DNA of 64,000 bases from Bacillus sp. S3 (GTDB taxonomy: Bacteria > Bacillota > Bacilli > Bacillales > Cytobacillaceae). The stretch spans positions 3,469,501 to 3,533,500 of the forward strand of contig NZ_CP039727.1 of assembly GCF_005154805.1 (NCBI RefSeq), written 5' to 3'. The notes under the pieces were generated by a model. That model did no database searches. It was not told the origin of the DNA and was given only the letters and a program-made list of their open reading frames with translations. This document shows, one piece after another, positions 1 through 8,462 of the stretch (the first letter of the stretch is position 1; every line of letters starts with the position of its first letter). Both the position numbers and the translations under genes were made by a program.

Positions 1-500
1 TTTGTGGCAAGGATCCTTAATATATCAAACTCATTTGGTGTAAATGACCTTTCCTTACCACTAACCATTATGGTCCTTTTCTCACAATTGATCTGTAGAT
101 TTCCATCATCAAAAATGACACTAGATGAATGAACCTTGCCATTAAGTCTGCGAAAAAGTGCATTCACCCTCGCAGTTAACTCCCTCGGACTAAATGGTTT
201 GATTAAATATTCATCTGCCCCAATTCTTAATCCTTCGATCCTGTCATTTAAAGACCCTTTTGCTGTTAACATGAAAATATGGACATCAGAGGTTTGCCGA
301 ATGATTTTACAGACCTCTTCACCGGTTATATCCGGGAGCATTAAATCTAGTATGACCAGGTTATAATTTTCTGTCATAAACAGGTCAATTCCCTTTAATC
401 CTGTTTCTGCACTATGAACACGGTAACCTTCTTTTTCTAAATAGGCTTTAATTACGCCCGATACGCTTTGTTCATCTTCGACTAATAATATCTGATTCAT
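1..500 (-). CDS. OmpR/PhoB-family response regulator (partial, C-terminus off the left edge)
   Basis: Two-component response regulator that would bind DNA when its receiver is phosphorylated. Reading leftwards from the ATG at 500, the protein starts MNQILLVEDEQSV (acidic pocket ED near residues 8-9), has the phospho-acceptor Asp in VILDLMLPD near residue 51 and the conserved Lys in LIKPFSPREL near residue 101. A winged-helix DNA-binding domain begins (SFTPNEFDILRIL) and is cut by the window edge after about 166 residues. Its sensor kinase is not visible and may lie further left. It reads away from copA, with about 125 bp between, so a link to copper is possible but not shown. Confidence 0.9.
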   Translation of the reverse strand, partial: MNQILLVEDEQSVSGVIKAYLEKEGYRVHSAETGLKGIDLFMTENYNLVILDLMLPDITGEEVCKIIRQTSDVHIFMLTAKGSLNDRIEGLRIGADEYLIKPFSPRELTARVNALFRRLNGKVHSSSVIFDDGNLQINCEKRTIMVSGKERSFTPNEFDILRILAT

Positions 501-564
501 GTTTATCACCCAGCTATCGAAATGGAATATATTAAGTATAATAGCTTTTGATAGTGTAAAAATT

Positions 565-598
565 GAAAAAGGCTGACAATTATGTGTCAACCTTTTTC
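565..598 (-). terminator. Intrinsic terminator of copZ-copA
   Basis: A 14-bp stem (565-578 with 585-598, one G-U pair) has a 6-nt loop and is followed on the minus strand by a T-rich stretch. It lies 27 bp after the copA stop codon. Confidence 0.8.
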
Positions 599-624
599 AA
601 CTCTTCCTGTAATTTTTGAGAACC

Positions 625-3039
625 TTATAGTTTAACTTTTTGTAATCGCAATGCATTGAGAACGACAGAGACCGAGCTGAATGCCATCGCTGCACCGGCA
701 AGCCAAGGTGCGAGGAACCCAAGAGCAGCAATCGGGATGCCCAGTGAATTATATGCCAGTGCCCAAAATAAATTTTGTTTAATATTGGTAATCGTCTTTT
801 TACTCATGAATATTGCATCGGCAATACTATTTAAATCACCGCGAATCAAGGTAATATCTGCCGCTTCCATTGCCACATCCGTCCCGGTGCCAATGGCCAT
901 GCCAATATCAGCAATTGCCAATGCCGGGGCATCGTTGATTCCATCTCCAACCATAGCTACCTTTTTACCCTGTACCTGCAATTTCTTGATTTCTTCCGCT
1001 TTACCTTCAGGAAGAACCTCAGCGATCACTTGATCAATCCCCGCCTGAGCTGCAATTGCCTCCGCAGTGCGCTGATTATCACCTGTAATCATAATGACAT
1101 CAAGTCCCATTTCCTTCAAACGCCCGATTGCCATTTTGGAAGTTCCCTTGATGGTATCCGCGACAGCAACCATACCGGCGTACTGTTCATTTATCGCTAC
1201 TAGCATAGCGGTTTTACCAACCGTCTCTAATTCTGACATTTTTTTTAAAGATCCTTCTACAGTGACACCATACTTGTTCATTAATTTTCTCGTGCCAATT
1301 AACACTTCATTTCCATCGACATTTGCTATAATGCCAAACCCAGGAATTGCTTCAAATCTTGAAACTTCCTTCAATGGAATCTCTTTTTCTTTTATTCCTT
1401 GAACAATGGCTTCCGCCAGCGGGTGCTCCGATTGCTTTTCCGCTGAACCGACGATGGCTAAAAATTCTTCTTCACTCCATGAGTCAGCAGGGAAAACATC
1501 AGTTAAAACTGGGGTTCCGTTTGTAACCGTTCCAGTTTTATCCAGAACAACCGTGGTAATCCGATGGGTCATTTCTAAATGTTCTCCGCCTTTAAAAAGA
1601 ATTCCATATTCTGCAGATCGACCGGAACCAGCCATAATTGAAGTTGGCGTAGCAAGCCCCAGGGCGCAGGGACAGGCAATGACGAGGACAGCAATCATTT
1701 TCTCCAGGGCTTCAGAAAAATTCCCTGGAGCTGCCCAAACATACCACACGATAAACGTCAAAACGGCTAATCCTACAACAATTGGGACAAACACACCAGA
1801 AATCTTATCAGCAAGACGTTGAATTGGAGCCTTTGAGCCTTGAGCTTCCTCTACAACTTTAATAATTTGTGCTAATGCTGTATCTTTGCCGACCTTTGCT
1901 GCTTCGACCTTTAAAAAACCATTTTTGTTTATGGTCGCACCGATTACAGGATCGCCGGACTTTTTATCAATTGGAACACTTTCACCGGTTAACATGGACT
2001 CATCAATAGCCGACTGACCCTCAAGAATAATCCCGTCAACAGGAATCTTTTCACCCGGTTTAATATGAAGGATATCCCCAACAACTACTTCCTCAAGAGG
2101 AATTTCCTGCTCCATTCCGTCTCGTTCTACTATAGCTGTCTTGACTTGAAGTCCCATTAATTTTTTAATGGCTTCAGATGATCGGCCTTTTGCTTTTGCT
2201 TCAAACAGCTTTCCTAAAATAATCAAGGTAATTAATACAGCACTCGTTTCAAAATAAAGCTCCACCATATGAACTTTTCCGCTAAGCGTCAAGATGGCTT
2301 GGTAAAGACTATAGAAATAGGCCGCTGAAGTTCCTAAAGCAACAAGTACATCCATATTTGCACCCTTATTCTTAAGGGCCTTATAGGCACCGATATAAAA
2401 CTGTCCTCCGATTAGAAACTGAACGGGGGTAGCCAATAATAACTGAAACCAGGGGTTCATAAATAGTTTAGGTACCCAAATAAAGGATGTAAATGAAAAA
2501 TGGCCAGCCATTGCCCATAAAAGAGGAAACGAAAGTATCGCTGAAATGATAAACTTCTTTGTTTGTTTGGCTATTTCCTTTTCACGATAGTCACTTGAAT
2601 CTTTCGTTCCTTCTTTGAGCTTTGCTCCGTAACCTAGATTCTCAACCTTTTTTATAATGTCGGCAGTTGAAAGGACGGAGCCATTGAACTCAACTGTTGC
2701 CTTTTCAAGTGCCAAATTCACATTTGCCTTGATGACACCATCTAATTTAGTTAACCCCTTTTCAATTCTTGCAGAGCAGGCGGCACAGGTCATCCCGGTG
2801 ATATCTAGCTCTGTCTTCTCCGTGACCACATCGTACCCTAAATCCCTAATTTTCTTTTCAATATCTTCAACATTGATCTGCAAGGAGTCATATTTAATTG
2901 CGGATTTTTCCAAAGCCAGATTCACATTCGCTGACTCCACACCAGCTAATTTGTTAAGGCCTTTTTCAATTCTTGTTGCACAGGCGGCACAGGTCATCCC
3001 AGAAATTTGTAAATTTGTTTCTTTAATAATTTGACTCAT
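625..3039 (-). CDS. copA: Copper-exporting P1B-type ATPase CopA
   Basis: Exports Cu(I) across the cytoplasmic membrane at the cost of ATP. Two N-terminal heavy-metal-associated domains each carry GMTCAAC (Cys 17/20 and 85/88). These are followed by membrane segments, the actuator loop TGES, the membrane metal site CPC in VIACPCALGLATP, the phosphorylation motif DKTGT, the SEHPLAEAI His-Pro motif, TGDN and GDGIND. The length of 804 aa matches the Firmicute CopA family. I chose ATG 3039 because GAGGAG lies 9 nt upstream; an ATG at 3063 has no ribosome binding site. It follows copZ by 81 bp in the same direction, and both are probably transcribed from the CsoR-controlled promoter near 3375-3402. 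Confidence 0.97.
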   Translation of the reverse strand: MSQIIKETNLQISGMTCAACATRIEKGLNKLAGVESANVNLALEKSAIKYDSLQINVEDIEKKIRDLGYDVVTEKTELDITGMTCAACSARIEKGLTKLDGVIKANVNLALEKATVEFNGSVLSTADIIKKVENLGYGAKLKEGTKDSSDYREKEIAKQTKKFIISAILSFPLLWAMAGHFSFTSFIWVPKLFMNPWFQLLLATPVQFLIGGQFYIGAYKALKNKGANMDVLVALGTSAAYFYSLYQAILTLSGKVHMVELYFETSAVLITLIILGKLFEAKAKGRSSEAIKKLMGLQVKTAIVERDGMEQEIPLEEVVVGDILHIKPGEKIPVDGIILEGQSAIDESMLTGESVPIDKKSGDPVIGATINKNGFLKVEAAKVGKDTALAQIIKVVEEAQGSKAPIQRLADKISGVFVPIVVGLAVLTFIVWYVWAAPGNFSEALEKMIAVLVIACPCALGLATPTSIMAGSGRSAEYGILFKGGEHLEMTHRITTVVLDKTGTVTNGTPVLTDVFPADSWSEEEFLAIVGSAEKQSEHPLAEAIVQGIKEKEIPLKEVSRFEAIPGFGIIANVDGNEVLIGTRKLMNKYGVTVEGSLKKMSELETVGKTAMLVAINEQYAGMVAVADTIKGTSKMAIGRLKEMGLDVIMITGDNQRTAEAIAAQAGIDQVIAEVLPEGKAEEIKKLQVQGKKVAMVGDGINDAPALAIADIGMAIGTGTDVAMEAADITLIRGDLNSIADAIFMSKKTITNIKQNLFWALAYNSLGIPIAALGFLAPWLAGAAMAFSSVSVVLNALRLQKVKL

Positions 3040-3120
3040 GAAAGCCAACTCCTCATACCCCATATAGGTATAATTTTTTGGAAAAAGAACGTGCTAACAG
3101 ATAGCACGTCATTTTACTAC

Positions 3121-3327
3121 TTATTTCACATCGTACCCTTGGTCATCGATGGTTTCTTTTATTTGCTCCAATGAAACCTGTTGCTGGTTATATTCTACAT
3201 CCACTGTAGCGGCTTTTAAGTTTACTTTTACTGCGGCAACTCCATTTAGAGCTCCAACACTTCCCTCAACCGCTTTTACACAATGATCACATGACATTCC
3301 TTGAACGTTTAATATTGCTTTTTCCAT
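3121..3327 (-). CDS. copZ: Copper chaperone CopZ
   Basis: Small cytosolic Cu(I) chaperone of 68 aa that hands copper to the N-terminal domains of CopA. It is a single heavy-metal-associated ferredoxin-like domain with the metal motif GMSCDHC near residues 10-16 and the typical ending DDQGYDVK. AAGGAGA stands 10 nt before the ATG. It is the first gene of the copZ-copA unit. No csoR gene lies in the window, although a CsoR-like operator precedes copZ, so the regulator must be encoded elsewhere. Confidence 0.96.
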   Translation of the reverse strand: MEKAILNVQGMSCDHCVKAVEGSVGALNGVAAVKVNLKAATVDVEYNQQQVSLEQIKETIDDQGYDVK

Positions 3328-3374
3328 TAATATTCTCTCCTTTATAATTGGTGATATGCTTTCTATATATCAAC

Positions 3375-3402
3375 CTTACCATACCCCCCTACCCTATGTA
3401 AA
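3375..3402 (-). promoter_or_regulatory. copZ promoter with CsoR-like operator
   Basis: On the minus strand a -35-like TTTACA (3397-3402) is followed after 18 bp by an extended -10, TGGTAAGGT. The spacer holds a G-rich stretch containing GGGGGTATGGTA, which matches the B. subtilis copZA CsoR operator as I remember it. Copper-dependent derepression by CsoR is inferred. Confidence 0.7.
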
Positions 3403-3673
3403 GGGATTGAAATTTATTTTTTGCCTAATTATTATTCCTTTTCAAATTTTGTTCACAAGTTAATCATTTTGGTATTTGGGTCTATATATTATTATAAATT
3501 TTTGGATAGTTGCAAACTATGTCGAAAGTCACATAATATTGTTACAAATTATTGCCGCCTTCTTAAGCTTTCCAGATTTCACTACAAGAGTCATAATATT
3601 GACATACAATCTTCATTTGTTCTACAAATTCCAGCTATATGATTAGGGTATTAAAGAAAGGAGTTGCTGGAAG

Positions 3674-3931
3674 ATGAAGAAGCTTTATGTAGGTTTATTA
3701 AGTGCTGCTTTGGTCCTTGGTGCAGGAACGGCTGTTTTTGCTGCTGGAAATAATGACTCTGGTAGTAGTCCTAGCTTTGAAAACATGCTGCCTTTTATGG
3801 AAAAAATGCATCCTGGTTCCTCTAAAGAAGATTTACAAAATATGTACAAGGCCTGCCACGAAAATGGCGGCATGATGAATGACTCGAACGATATGAATAT
3901 TGATCGTGAGAATATGATGAATAGCTTTTAA
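3674..3931 (+). CDS. Small secreted Met/His-rich protein, candidate copper-related
   Basis: An 85-aa protein without a family name I can assign. Residues 1-23 form a clear signal peptide (KK, hydrophobic core, AVFA-AG). The mature part is acidic and has nine Met plus His and one Cys: FMEKMHP, then NMYKACHENGGMMN, then DMN and NMM. Such Met/His/Cys sets can bind Cu(I) or other soft metals, but this is inference. AAAGGAG lies 12 nt before the ATG. It sits between copZ-copA and a DsbD/CcdA-like membrane gene and is divergent from copZ. Short proteins with a similar MHP...MYxxCH pattern occur in other Bacillaceae, sometimes under misleading automatic names. Confidence 0.75.
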   Translation: MKKLYVGLLSAALVLGAGTAVFAAGNNDSGSSPSFENMLPFMEKMHPGSSKEDLQNMYKACHENGGMMNDSNDMNIDRENMMNSF

Positions 3932-3943
3932 AAATGACAAAAA

Positions 3944-3975
3944 AGAAAGCGTTGATTTTCAGCGCTTTCTTTCGA
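3944..3975. terminator. Bidirectional terminator between the secreted protein and the DsbD-like gene
   Basis: An 11-bp stem (3944-3954 with 3960-3970, one G-U pair) and a 5-nt loop are flanked by A-rich and T-rich runs. It is placed between two converging genes. Confidence 0.75.
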
Positions 3976-3992
3976 CTAAACGGGGGGCTTAT

Positions 3993-4727
3993 TTATAGGG
4001 CCCAATATGTTAATGTATCAAATATTCCTAGAATGAGCATAAAAATACCGGCAATCCGTTGAACTAATGTACCAAATTTTCTTCCCTTTTTCATTAAAGC
4101 ACCACTGCCGCCAAGATACCAAATGATGAAAATGACAATTAAAAGGGGGAAGGCTGTTCCAAGTGCAAAGATCGATGGGAGTATAAAACCATATGGACTT
4201 GAAAATACCACCGGCATTAAGGTTACAAAAAACAGAATAAACATGGTTGGACAAAAAGCTAAAGAAAAACTTAGTCCAAGCATAAACGAGCCAAATCTAC
4301 TTCCCCGCTTATACTCATTCGTTTGCTTAAATAACTTTATAGTCCCTCTCAGTTTAATAAAGCCCAGCATATATATTCCCACAATAATTAAAATAGGACC
4401 CATAATTTTACGTAGCCACGGAAAATACAGTGTTAGATTTTGTTCAATCCCTTTCCCAAGAAGCCATACTATTCCACCTAATAAAGAGAAAGCAACTATT
4501 TTACCTAAAGTAAAGCTGAAAACATCCCTCCACATAATTTTCTTTTGGATGGAACTGTTTCCATACAGTGTAATTGCACTTATGTTACCCGTAAGCTGGC
4601 ATGGTGCTAGTGCACCTACTAGACCTAATATTAATGCAAAGACAATCGGCCATGACTCTAAACTACTGGCGATATTCAGTAATGGCTGACTCAAGGAAGA
4701 ACTTATTTGACTAAATAAATTGTACAT
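3993..4727 (-). CDS. DsbD/CcdA-like membrane protein (DsbD_2 / TauE-SafE-like)
   Basis: A polytopic membrane protein of 244 aa with about six transmembrane helices. Two cysteines lie in Pro-containing contexts, GALAPCQLTGNIS near residue 43 and LAFCPTMFILFF near residue 158. These are the hallmark pair of DsbD/CcdA-type electron carriers, which move reducing power across the membrane to thiols on the outer side. Relatives often sit beside copper or mercury resistance genes. CAGGGTGAG precedes the ATG. It converges with the secreted Met/His-rich gene and lies 0.7 kb from copZ, so a role in keeping an external metal-binding Cys reduced is plausible but unproven. Confidence 0.75.
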   Translation of the reverse strand: MYNLFSQISSSLSQPLLNIASSLESWPIVFALILGLVGALAPCQLTGNISAITLYGNSSIQKKIMWRDVFSFTLGKIVAFSLLGGIVWLLGKGIEQNLTLYFPWLRKIMGPILIIVGIYMLGFIKLRGTIKLFKQTNEYKRGSRFGSFMLGLSFSLAFCPTMFILFFVTLMPVVFSSPYGFILPSIFALGTAFPLLIVIFIIWYLGGSGALMKKGRKFGTLVQRIAGIFMLILGIFDTLTYWAL

Positions 4728-4844
4728 ATACTCACCCTGCTATGTTGTTATAGAATCACGATAACATAATAGGATGAAGAACGTGTGAAGATTATGGATT
4801 GTCAAATAATTGTCGAAATTAGCGCCGCTTTTGATTGCTTGCAT

Positions 4845-4875
4845 GAAAAAAGAACATCAGCATAGCCAATGTTCT
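4845..4875 (-). terminator. Terminator of the NlpC/P60 gene
   Basis: An 11-bp hairpin (4851-4861 with 4865-4875, two G-U pairs, loop of 3) is followed on the minus strand by six Ts (4845-4850), 17 bp after the stop codon. Confidence 0.8.
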
Positions 4876-4891
4876 GAGTGGTTAATATCTA

Positions 4892-5341
4892 TTAAATACG
4901 TTTGGAGCCAATATATTTTGGATTCCAGTAGCTGTTATTCGTATAGGTAATCATAACACCTTTTGACGATGATGCCATAATCATTTTCCCCGCTCCAATA
5001 TACATCGCGACATGTGTTGGTTTGCTTGCTTTATTGGGTGCAAAAAACATTAAGTCTCCCGGTTGTAAAGAGCTTACCCGATATCCTTTGGTGTAGTACA
5101 TATCAGCCGCTGTTCGTGGTAATACCTTACCTGCCTGTCCGAATGAATATTTTACGAGGCCAGAGCAATCGAATCCTTTTGGTGACATGCCGCCCCAGCG
5201 ATATGGAACACCGAGATTTGCTTTCGCAACTGAGATTGCTTTTGTATGATAATAAGCCGCTTCAGCTTTATCACCCGTTGTGGCAAACACTGAGCTAATT
5301 CCAATTGTAATCGCAAGAGCTGTGATGAATTTTTTTAGCAT
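4892..5341 (-). CDS. Secreted NlpC/P60-family peptidoglycan hydrolase
   Basis: An exported cysteine peptidase of 149 aa, probably a gamma-D-glutamyl-meso-DAP endopeptidase acting on cell wall stem peptides. Residues 1-28 are a signal peptide ending near AEAA. The rest is a minimal NlpC/P60 domain: catalytic Cys in GFDCSGLVKYSF, PGDLMFF, and catalytic His in THVAMYIG. There is no LysM or SH3 binding domain, unlike LytE/LytF/CwlO, so how it holds on to the wall is unclear. ATG 5341 is preferred because AAGGGGG lies just upstream; the in-frame start 42 nt earlier would bury the signal peptide. Confidence 0.88.
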   Translation of the reverse strand: MLKKFITALAITIGISSVFATTGDKAEAAYYHTKAISVAKANLGVPYRWGGMSPKGFDCSGLVKYSFGQAGKVLPRTAADMYYTKGYRVSSLQPGDLMFFAPNKASKPTHVAMYIGAGKMIMASSSKGVMITYTNNSYWNPKYIGSKRI

Positions 5342-5537
5342 AATGTTATCCCCCTTGAGTGATTTGATACTCATACTATACAAGGAAAGAATAACAGAGA
5401 CATCACATGGAGATTACAATTCTTTTACAAAGTTATCGTAATATAATTACTATATTTTGAATGAATTTGCTTGAAGATCGCATATTTGAAGATAAAACTC
5501 AGCTTTTTTCTGTAAAAATGTCTTTAAGACCACATAA

Positions 5538-5566
5538 GAAAAAGGATGGAAAAATAATTTCCATCC
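5538..5566 (-). terminator. Terminator of nrdJ
   Basis: A 9-bp perfect stem GGATGGAAA/TTTCCATCC (5544-5552 with 5558-5566) is followed by a T-run on the minus strand, 13 bp after the nrdJ stop. Confidence 0.85.
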
Positions 5567-5578
5567 CCATAGCATTCA

Positions 5579-8137
5579 CTATAAACCACACTTCAATTGA
5601 GCACCACAATTGGTACACGTATTACAACCGCCCATTTCTTCAACTTTTCCCTTGCGGCAGACTGGGCAAGTGTTGCCCACCTCGGAGCCAATTGTTACGT
5701 CTGTTGATCGTAAGTCGGTGATTGTATCAACAAGAACAACATGCTGCTTTGTTTTTTCATCAAACATAGATAATTGCTCGTTTGTATTTTCTTCAGCTTT
5801 TAAGGTTAAAACCTGAGAATCCCGTGAACCGTCCACATAGACAGTACCACCTTTAGCACCACCGCGGTAAAGACGCTCGTAAACCTTCTCTACCTGCTCA
5901 ACACTGTATCCTTTTGGTGCATTAACAGTTTTACTGATGGAGCTATCAATCCAACGCTGAATCACACATTGTACATCCGCATGAGCTTCGGGCGCTAGTT
6001 CCATCGCTGTTACGAACCAATTAGGAAGATTTTCTGCATCTGCTTCTGGGTGCTGATCTAAATATTCTTGGACAATATCTGCTTTTACTTCGATAAATTT
6101 GCCGAGACGTCCGCTTCGGAAATAAGAGAATGAGAAATAAGGTTCTAATCCTGTTGAGACGCCAACCATCGTTCCAGTGGATCCAGTGGGAGCAACAGTT
6201 AGCAAATGTGAATTTCTTATTCCGTTTTCTAAAATTGATTCGCGGACATCTTCAGGCATTTTCTTCATATAACCTGTTTCAATAAAAGCTTGTCGTAAAC
6301 GGTTTGTTTCGTTTGGTGTATTTCCATATAAGAATGGGAAACTTCCCTTTTCTTTGGCTAATTCAACTGATGTTCTATATGCAGTAGTTGCGATAGTTTC
6401 AAATACTTCATCAACAAGCTTGTTGCCTTCAGGCGAACCATACTCAGTTTCACAGTAGATCAATAAATCATGTAAGCCCATTACGCCAAGACCGACTCGG
6501 CGCTCACCAAGGGCTTGTTTTTTATTTTCTTCTAAGAAATATGGTGTTGCGTTAATAACGTTGTCCTGCATTCTGACACCAACAGTTACAGTTTTCTTTA
6601 GTTTCTCAAAATTAACAGTTTTTGTTTCTTTGTCCGCCATTTCTGCAAGGTTTACAGCAGCGAGGTTGCAGACTGAAAATGGTGCGAGAGGTTGCTCGCC
6701 ACATGGATTTGTTGCAACAACTTGTTGTCCATATGCTTTTGCATTGGTCATGTCGTTGGCATTATCAATAAAGAATATACCTGGTTCAGCAGAGTAGGTA
6801 GCACAAATGTTAATTAAATTCCATAACTCTTTAGCTTTAATTTTTTTGTAAACTCGCACTTTGTGGCCGAGTTTTTCCCACTCGCGAACATCGCCGACTT
6901 TATGCCATTCTTCATTGTAATTTTTCATTTCCGCTTCATTGTAGTGTTCAACATATGGGAAACGAAGTTCGTATTCGGCATCATTTTCAACAGCTTCCAT
7001 AAATTCCTTTGTTAAACAAACGGAAATGTTTGCGCCAGTTAAGAATTCTGGATTATGAACGGTGTAATTACCACCGGTTGCTAGTTTTTCTTCCGCATCA
7101 GCGATGATATTTTCATCAAATCCACCATAGCCCGGGATGTTCTTATAGTTAACGATTCCCTGATACATAGCCGATTCCTGAAGCGTTAATGGTGTCAGTT
7201 TCAGCTTATCTTTGGCATGTTTTTTAATTGTTTCATCTTTTGTATTTTCAATTAAGAATCGTAGAATTCTAGGATTTTGCATCTTAGAAATAATAAATTC
7301 AATAATGTCTGGGTGCCAGTCGGCCAGCATGATCATCTGCGCCCCCCTGCGACTTCCGCCTTGCTCAACTAAGTGCGTTAGCTTCGCAATATCATCCAGC
7401 CATGAAACTGATCCGGATGATTTTCCGTTTACGCCTCTTGCTAAAGTGTTTCTTGGTCTTAATGTCGATCCATTTGTCCCGACACCGCCGCCGCGGCTCA
7501 TGATTTCCATTACCTGCTTACGATGGTCAGAGATTCCTTCACGAGAATCTGCAACGAACGGCATTACATAACAATTGAAAAATGTAACATCGGTATTTGC
7601 CCCTGCACCATATAAAACACGGCCAGCTGGAACAAAGTTCATCGTTACGAGCTCTTGAAAAAACTTTTCAAACCACTCACGGCGCTTCTCTTCGGTTTCT
7701 TCAACCGATGCAAGACCAGTGGCATTCCGCTTCGCAATTTGCTCGTAGAAGAGCTCCAACGGCTTTTCGATGACATCTAGAGACCGGATGATGACACCAG
7801 TACTTGATTCCTCAGGATTATCGAGCGCACCTCTGAATTCTTCGTCAATCAAAACCTTTGCCCTTTTATTTTCCCAATCAATTTCCAAGATGGTTCCTAA
7901 ACCTCGTGCTGGAAATTTCGGATCTTCCTTAATCGTTAAAACAACAAAGTCGCCATTAGTGAGAGTAATTTTTGCTGTGTCTTTGAAGGTGTAACGGTCT
8001 AGCATGACCAAACGTGAAACACCCTTATGAGTTATTTTCATATCTGGGGTTACCGGGTGTACTTGGGGGAACAAGCGGATATCCTCATTCAACCTTTCAA
8101 AATCAATATTCATTTTTTGTCTAAAAACTACAGACAT
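5579..8137 (-). CDS. nrdJ: Adenosylcobalamin-dependent (class II) ribonucleotide reductase
   Basis: Reduces ribonucleotides to deoxyribonucleotides using coenzyme B12 as radical source, so it works with or without oxygen. The 852-aa chain shows an active-site Cys in FFNCYVMPF, the substrate loop NPCGEQPLAPFSVCNL, the phosphate-binding loop APTGSTGTMVGVSTGLEPYF, and a C-terminal Cys-rich tail (CPVC, CNTC, CTNC, CGL) that carries the redox-active or zinc-binding cysteines of this family. AAGGAG lies 8 nt before the ATG. It is a single-gene unit with tandem NrdR boxes upstream. No B12 riboswitch is visible. Confidence 0.96.
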   Translation of the reverse strand: MSVVFRQKMNIDFERLNEDIRLFPQVHPVTPDMKITHKGVSRLVMLDRYTFKDTAKITLTNGDFVVLTIKEDPKFPARGLGTILEIDWENKRAKVLIDEEFRGALDNPEESSTGVIIRSLDVIEKPLELFYEQIAKRNATGLASVEETEEKRREWFEKFFQELVTMNFVPAGRVLYGAGANTDVTFFNCYVMPFVADSREGISDHRKQVMEIMSRGGGVGTNGSTLRPRNTLARGVNGKSSGSVSWLDDIAKLTHLVEQGGSRRGAQMIMLADWHPDIIEFIISKMQNPRILRFLIENTKDETIKKHAKDKLKLTPLTLQESAMYQGIVNYKNIPGYGGFDENIIADAEEKLATGGNYTVHNPEFLTGANISVCLTKEFMEAVENDAEYELRFPYVEHYNEAEMKNYNEEWHKVGDVREWEKLGHKVRVYKKIKAKELWNLINICATYSAEPGIFFIDNANDMTNAKAYGQQVVATNPCGEQPLAPFSVCNLAAVNLAEMADKETKTVNFEKLKKTVTVGVRMQDNVINATPYFLEENKKQALGERRVGLGVMGLHDLLIYCETEYGSPEGNKLVDEVFETIATTAYRTSVELAKEKGSFPFLYGNTPNETNRLRQAFIETGYMKKMPEDVRESILENGIRNSHLLTVAPTGSTGTMVGVSTGLEPYFSFSYFRSGRLGKFIEVKADIVQEYLDQHPEADAENLPNWFVTAMELAPEAHADVQCVIQRWIDSSISKTVNAPKGYSVEQVEKVYERLYRGGAKGGTVYVDGSRDSQVLTLKAEENTNEQLSMFDEKTKQHVVLVDTITDLRSTDVTIGSEVGNTCPVCRKGKVEEMGGCNTCTNCGAQLKCGL

Positions 8138-8244
8138 GAGAACAACTCCTTCAAAATTAAATCTATATCCTGCGCTGGATTCTAGTAGGTTTATGCTATA
8201 TCTAGTTGTCTTAATAAACTTACGTTAACAAAATCCACGATAAA

Positions 8245-8260
8245 AATCAACATATAGTAC
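8245..8260. promoter_or_regulatory. NrdR box A upstream of nrdJ
   Basis: The 16-bp window has the core CAACATATAGT, matching 10 of the 13 central and flanking positions of the NrdR consensus acaCwAtATaTwGtgT as I recall it. Paired with box B, whose key G lies 33 bp away, about three helical turns. Confidence 0.65.
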
Positions 8261-8277
8261 CGAAAATATTTTCGACA

Positions 8278-8293
8278 CCACTATATATTGTAT
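8278..8293. promoter_or_regulatory. NrdR box B upstream of nrdJ
   Basis: CCACTATATATTGTAT matches the NrdR consensus at 14 of 16 positions. NrdR is the ATP/dATP-sensing repressor of ribonucleotide reductase genes and binds such paired boxes. Confidence 0.8.
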
Positions 8294-8428
8294 GTTGAGC
8301 AAATAACAATTATTTTGTCAAACTCTAAAAAAACTAGATTTACGAGAAAACAAAAGATATTCCCTGTTTTTCACCATAAAACAAGAAATTTTAACAAATT
8401 TCTCGACTTGCCTCAGGAAAGGCTAATC

Positions 8429-8456
8429 AAAGAAAAGAGCGGCTAGCGCCGCTTTC
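8429..8456 (-). terminator. Terminator of lipM
   Basis: GC-rich stem AGCGGC/GCCGCT (8438-8443 with 8448-8453, loop of 4) lies 10 bp after the lipM stop and is followed by CTTTTCTTT on the minus strand. Confidence 0.8.
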
Positions 8457-8462
8457 AATTTT

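Noticed and set aside
656..1822. Several long plus-strand open frames opposite copA
   Set aside because: They are antisense to a protein with all P-type ATPase motifs and lack ribosome binding sites and recognisable domains.
4741..4800. Short inverted repeat GTTAT...ATAAC upstream of the DsbD-like gene
   Set aside because: Only five matching bases per arm; not distinguishable from chance in AT-rich sequence.
5461..5721. Plus-strand open frame near the end of nrdJ
   Set aside because: It crosses the nrdJ terminator and the conserved Cys-rich C-terminus of nrdJ; no family similarity.
8138..8462. Possible cobalamin riboswitch upstream of the B12-dependent reductase
   Set aside because: No B12-box-like core (GCCACTG) or long structured leader is seen; the region is explained by NrdR boxes and the lipM terminator.
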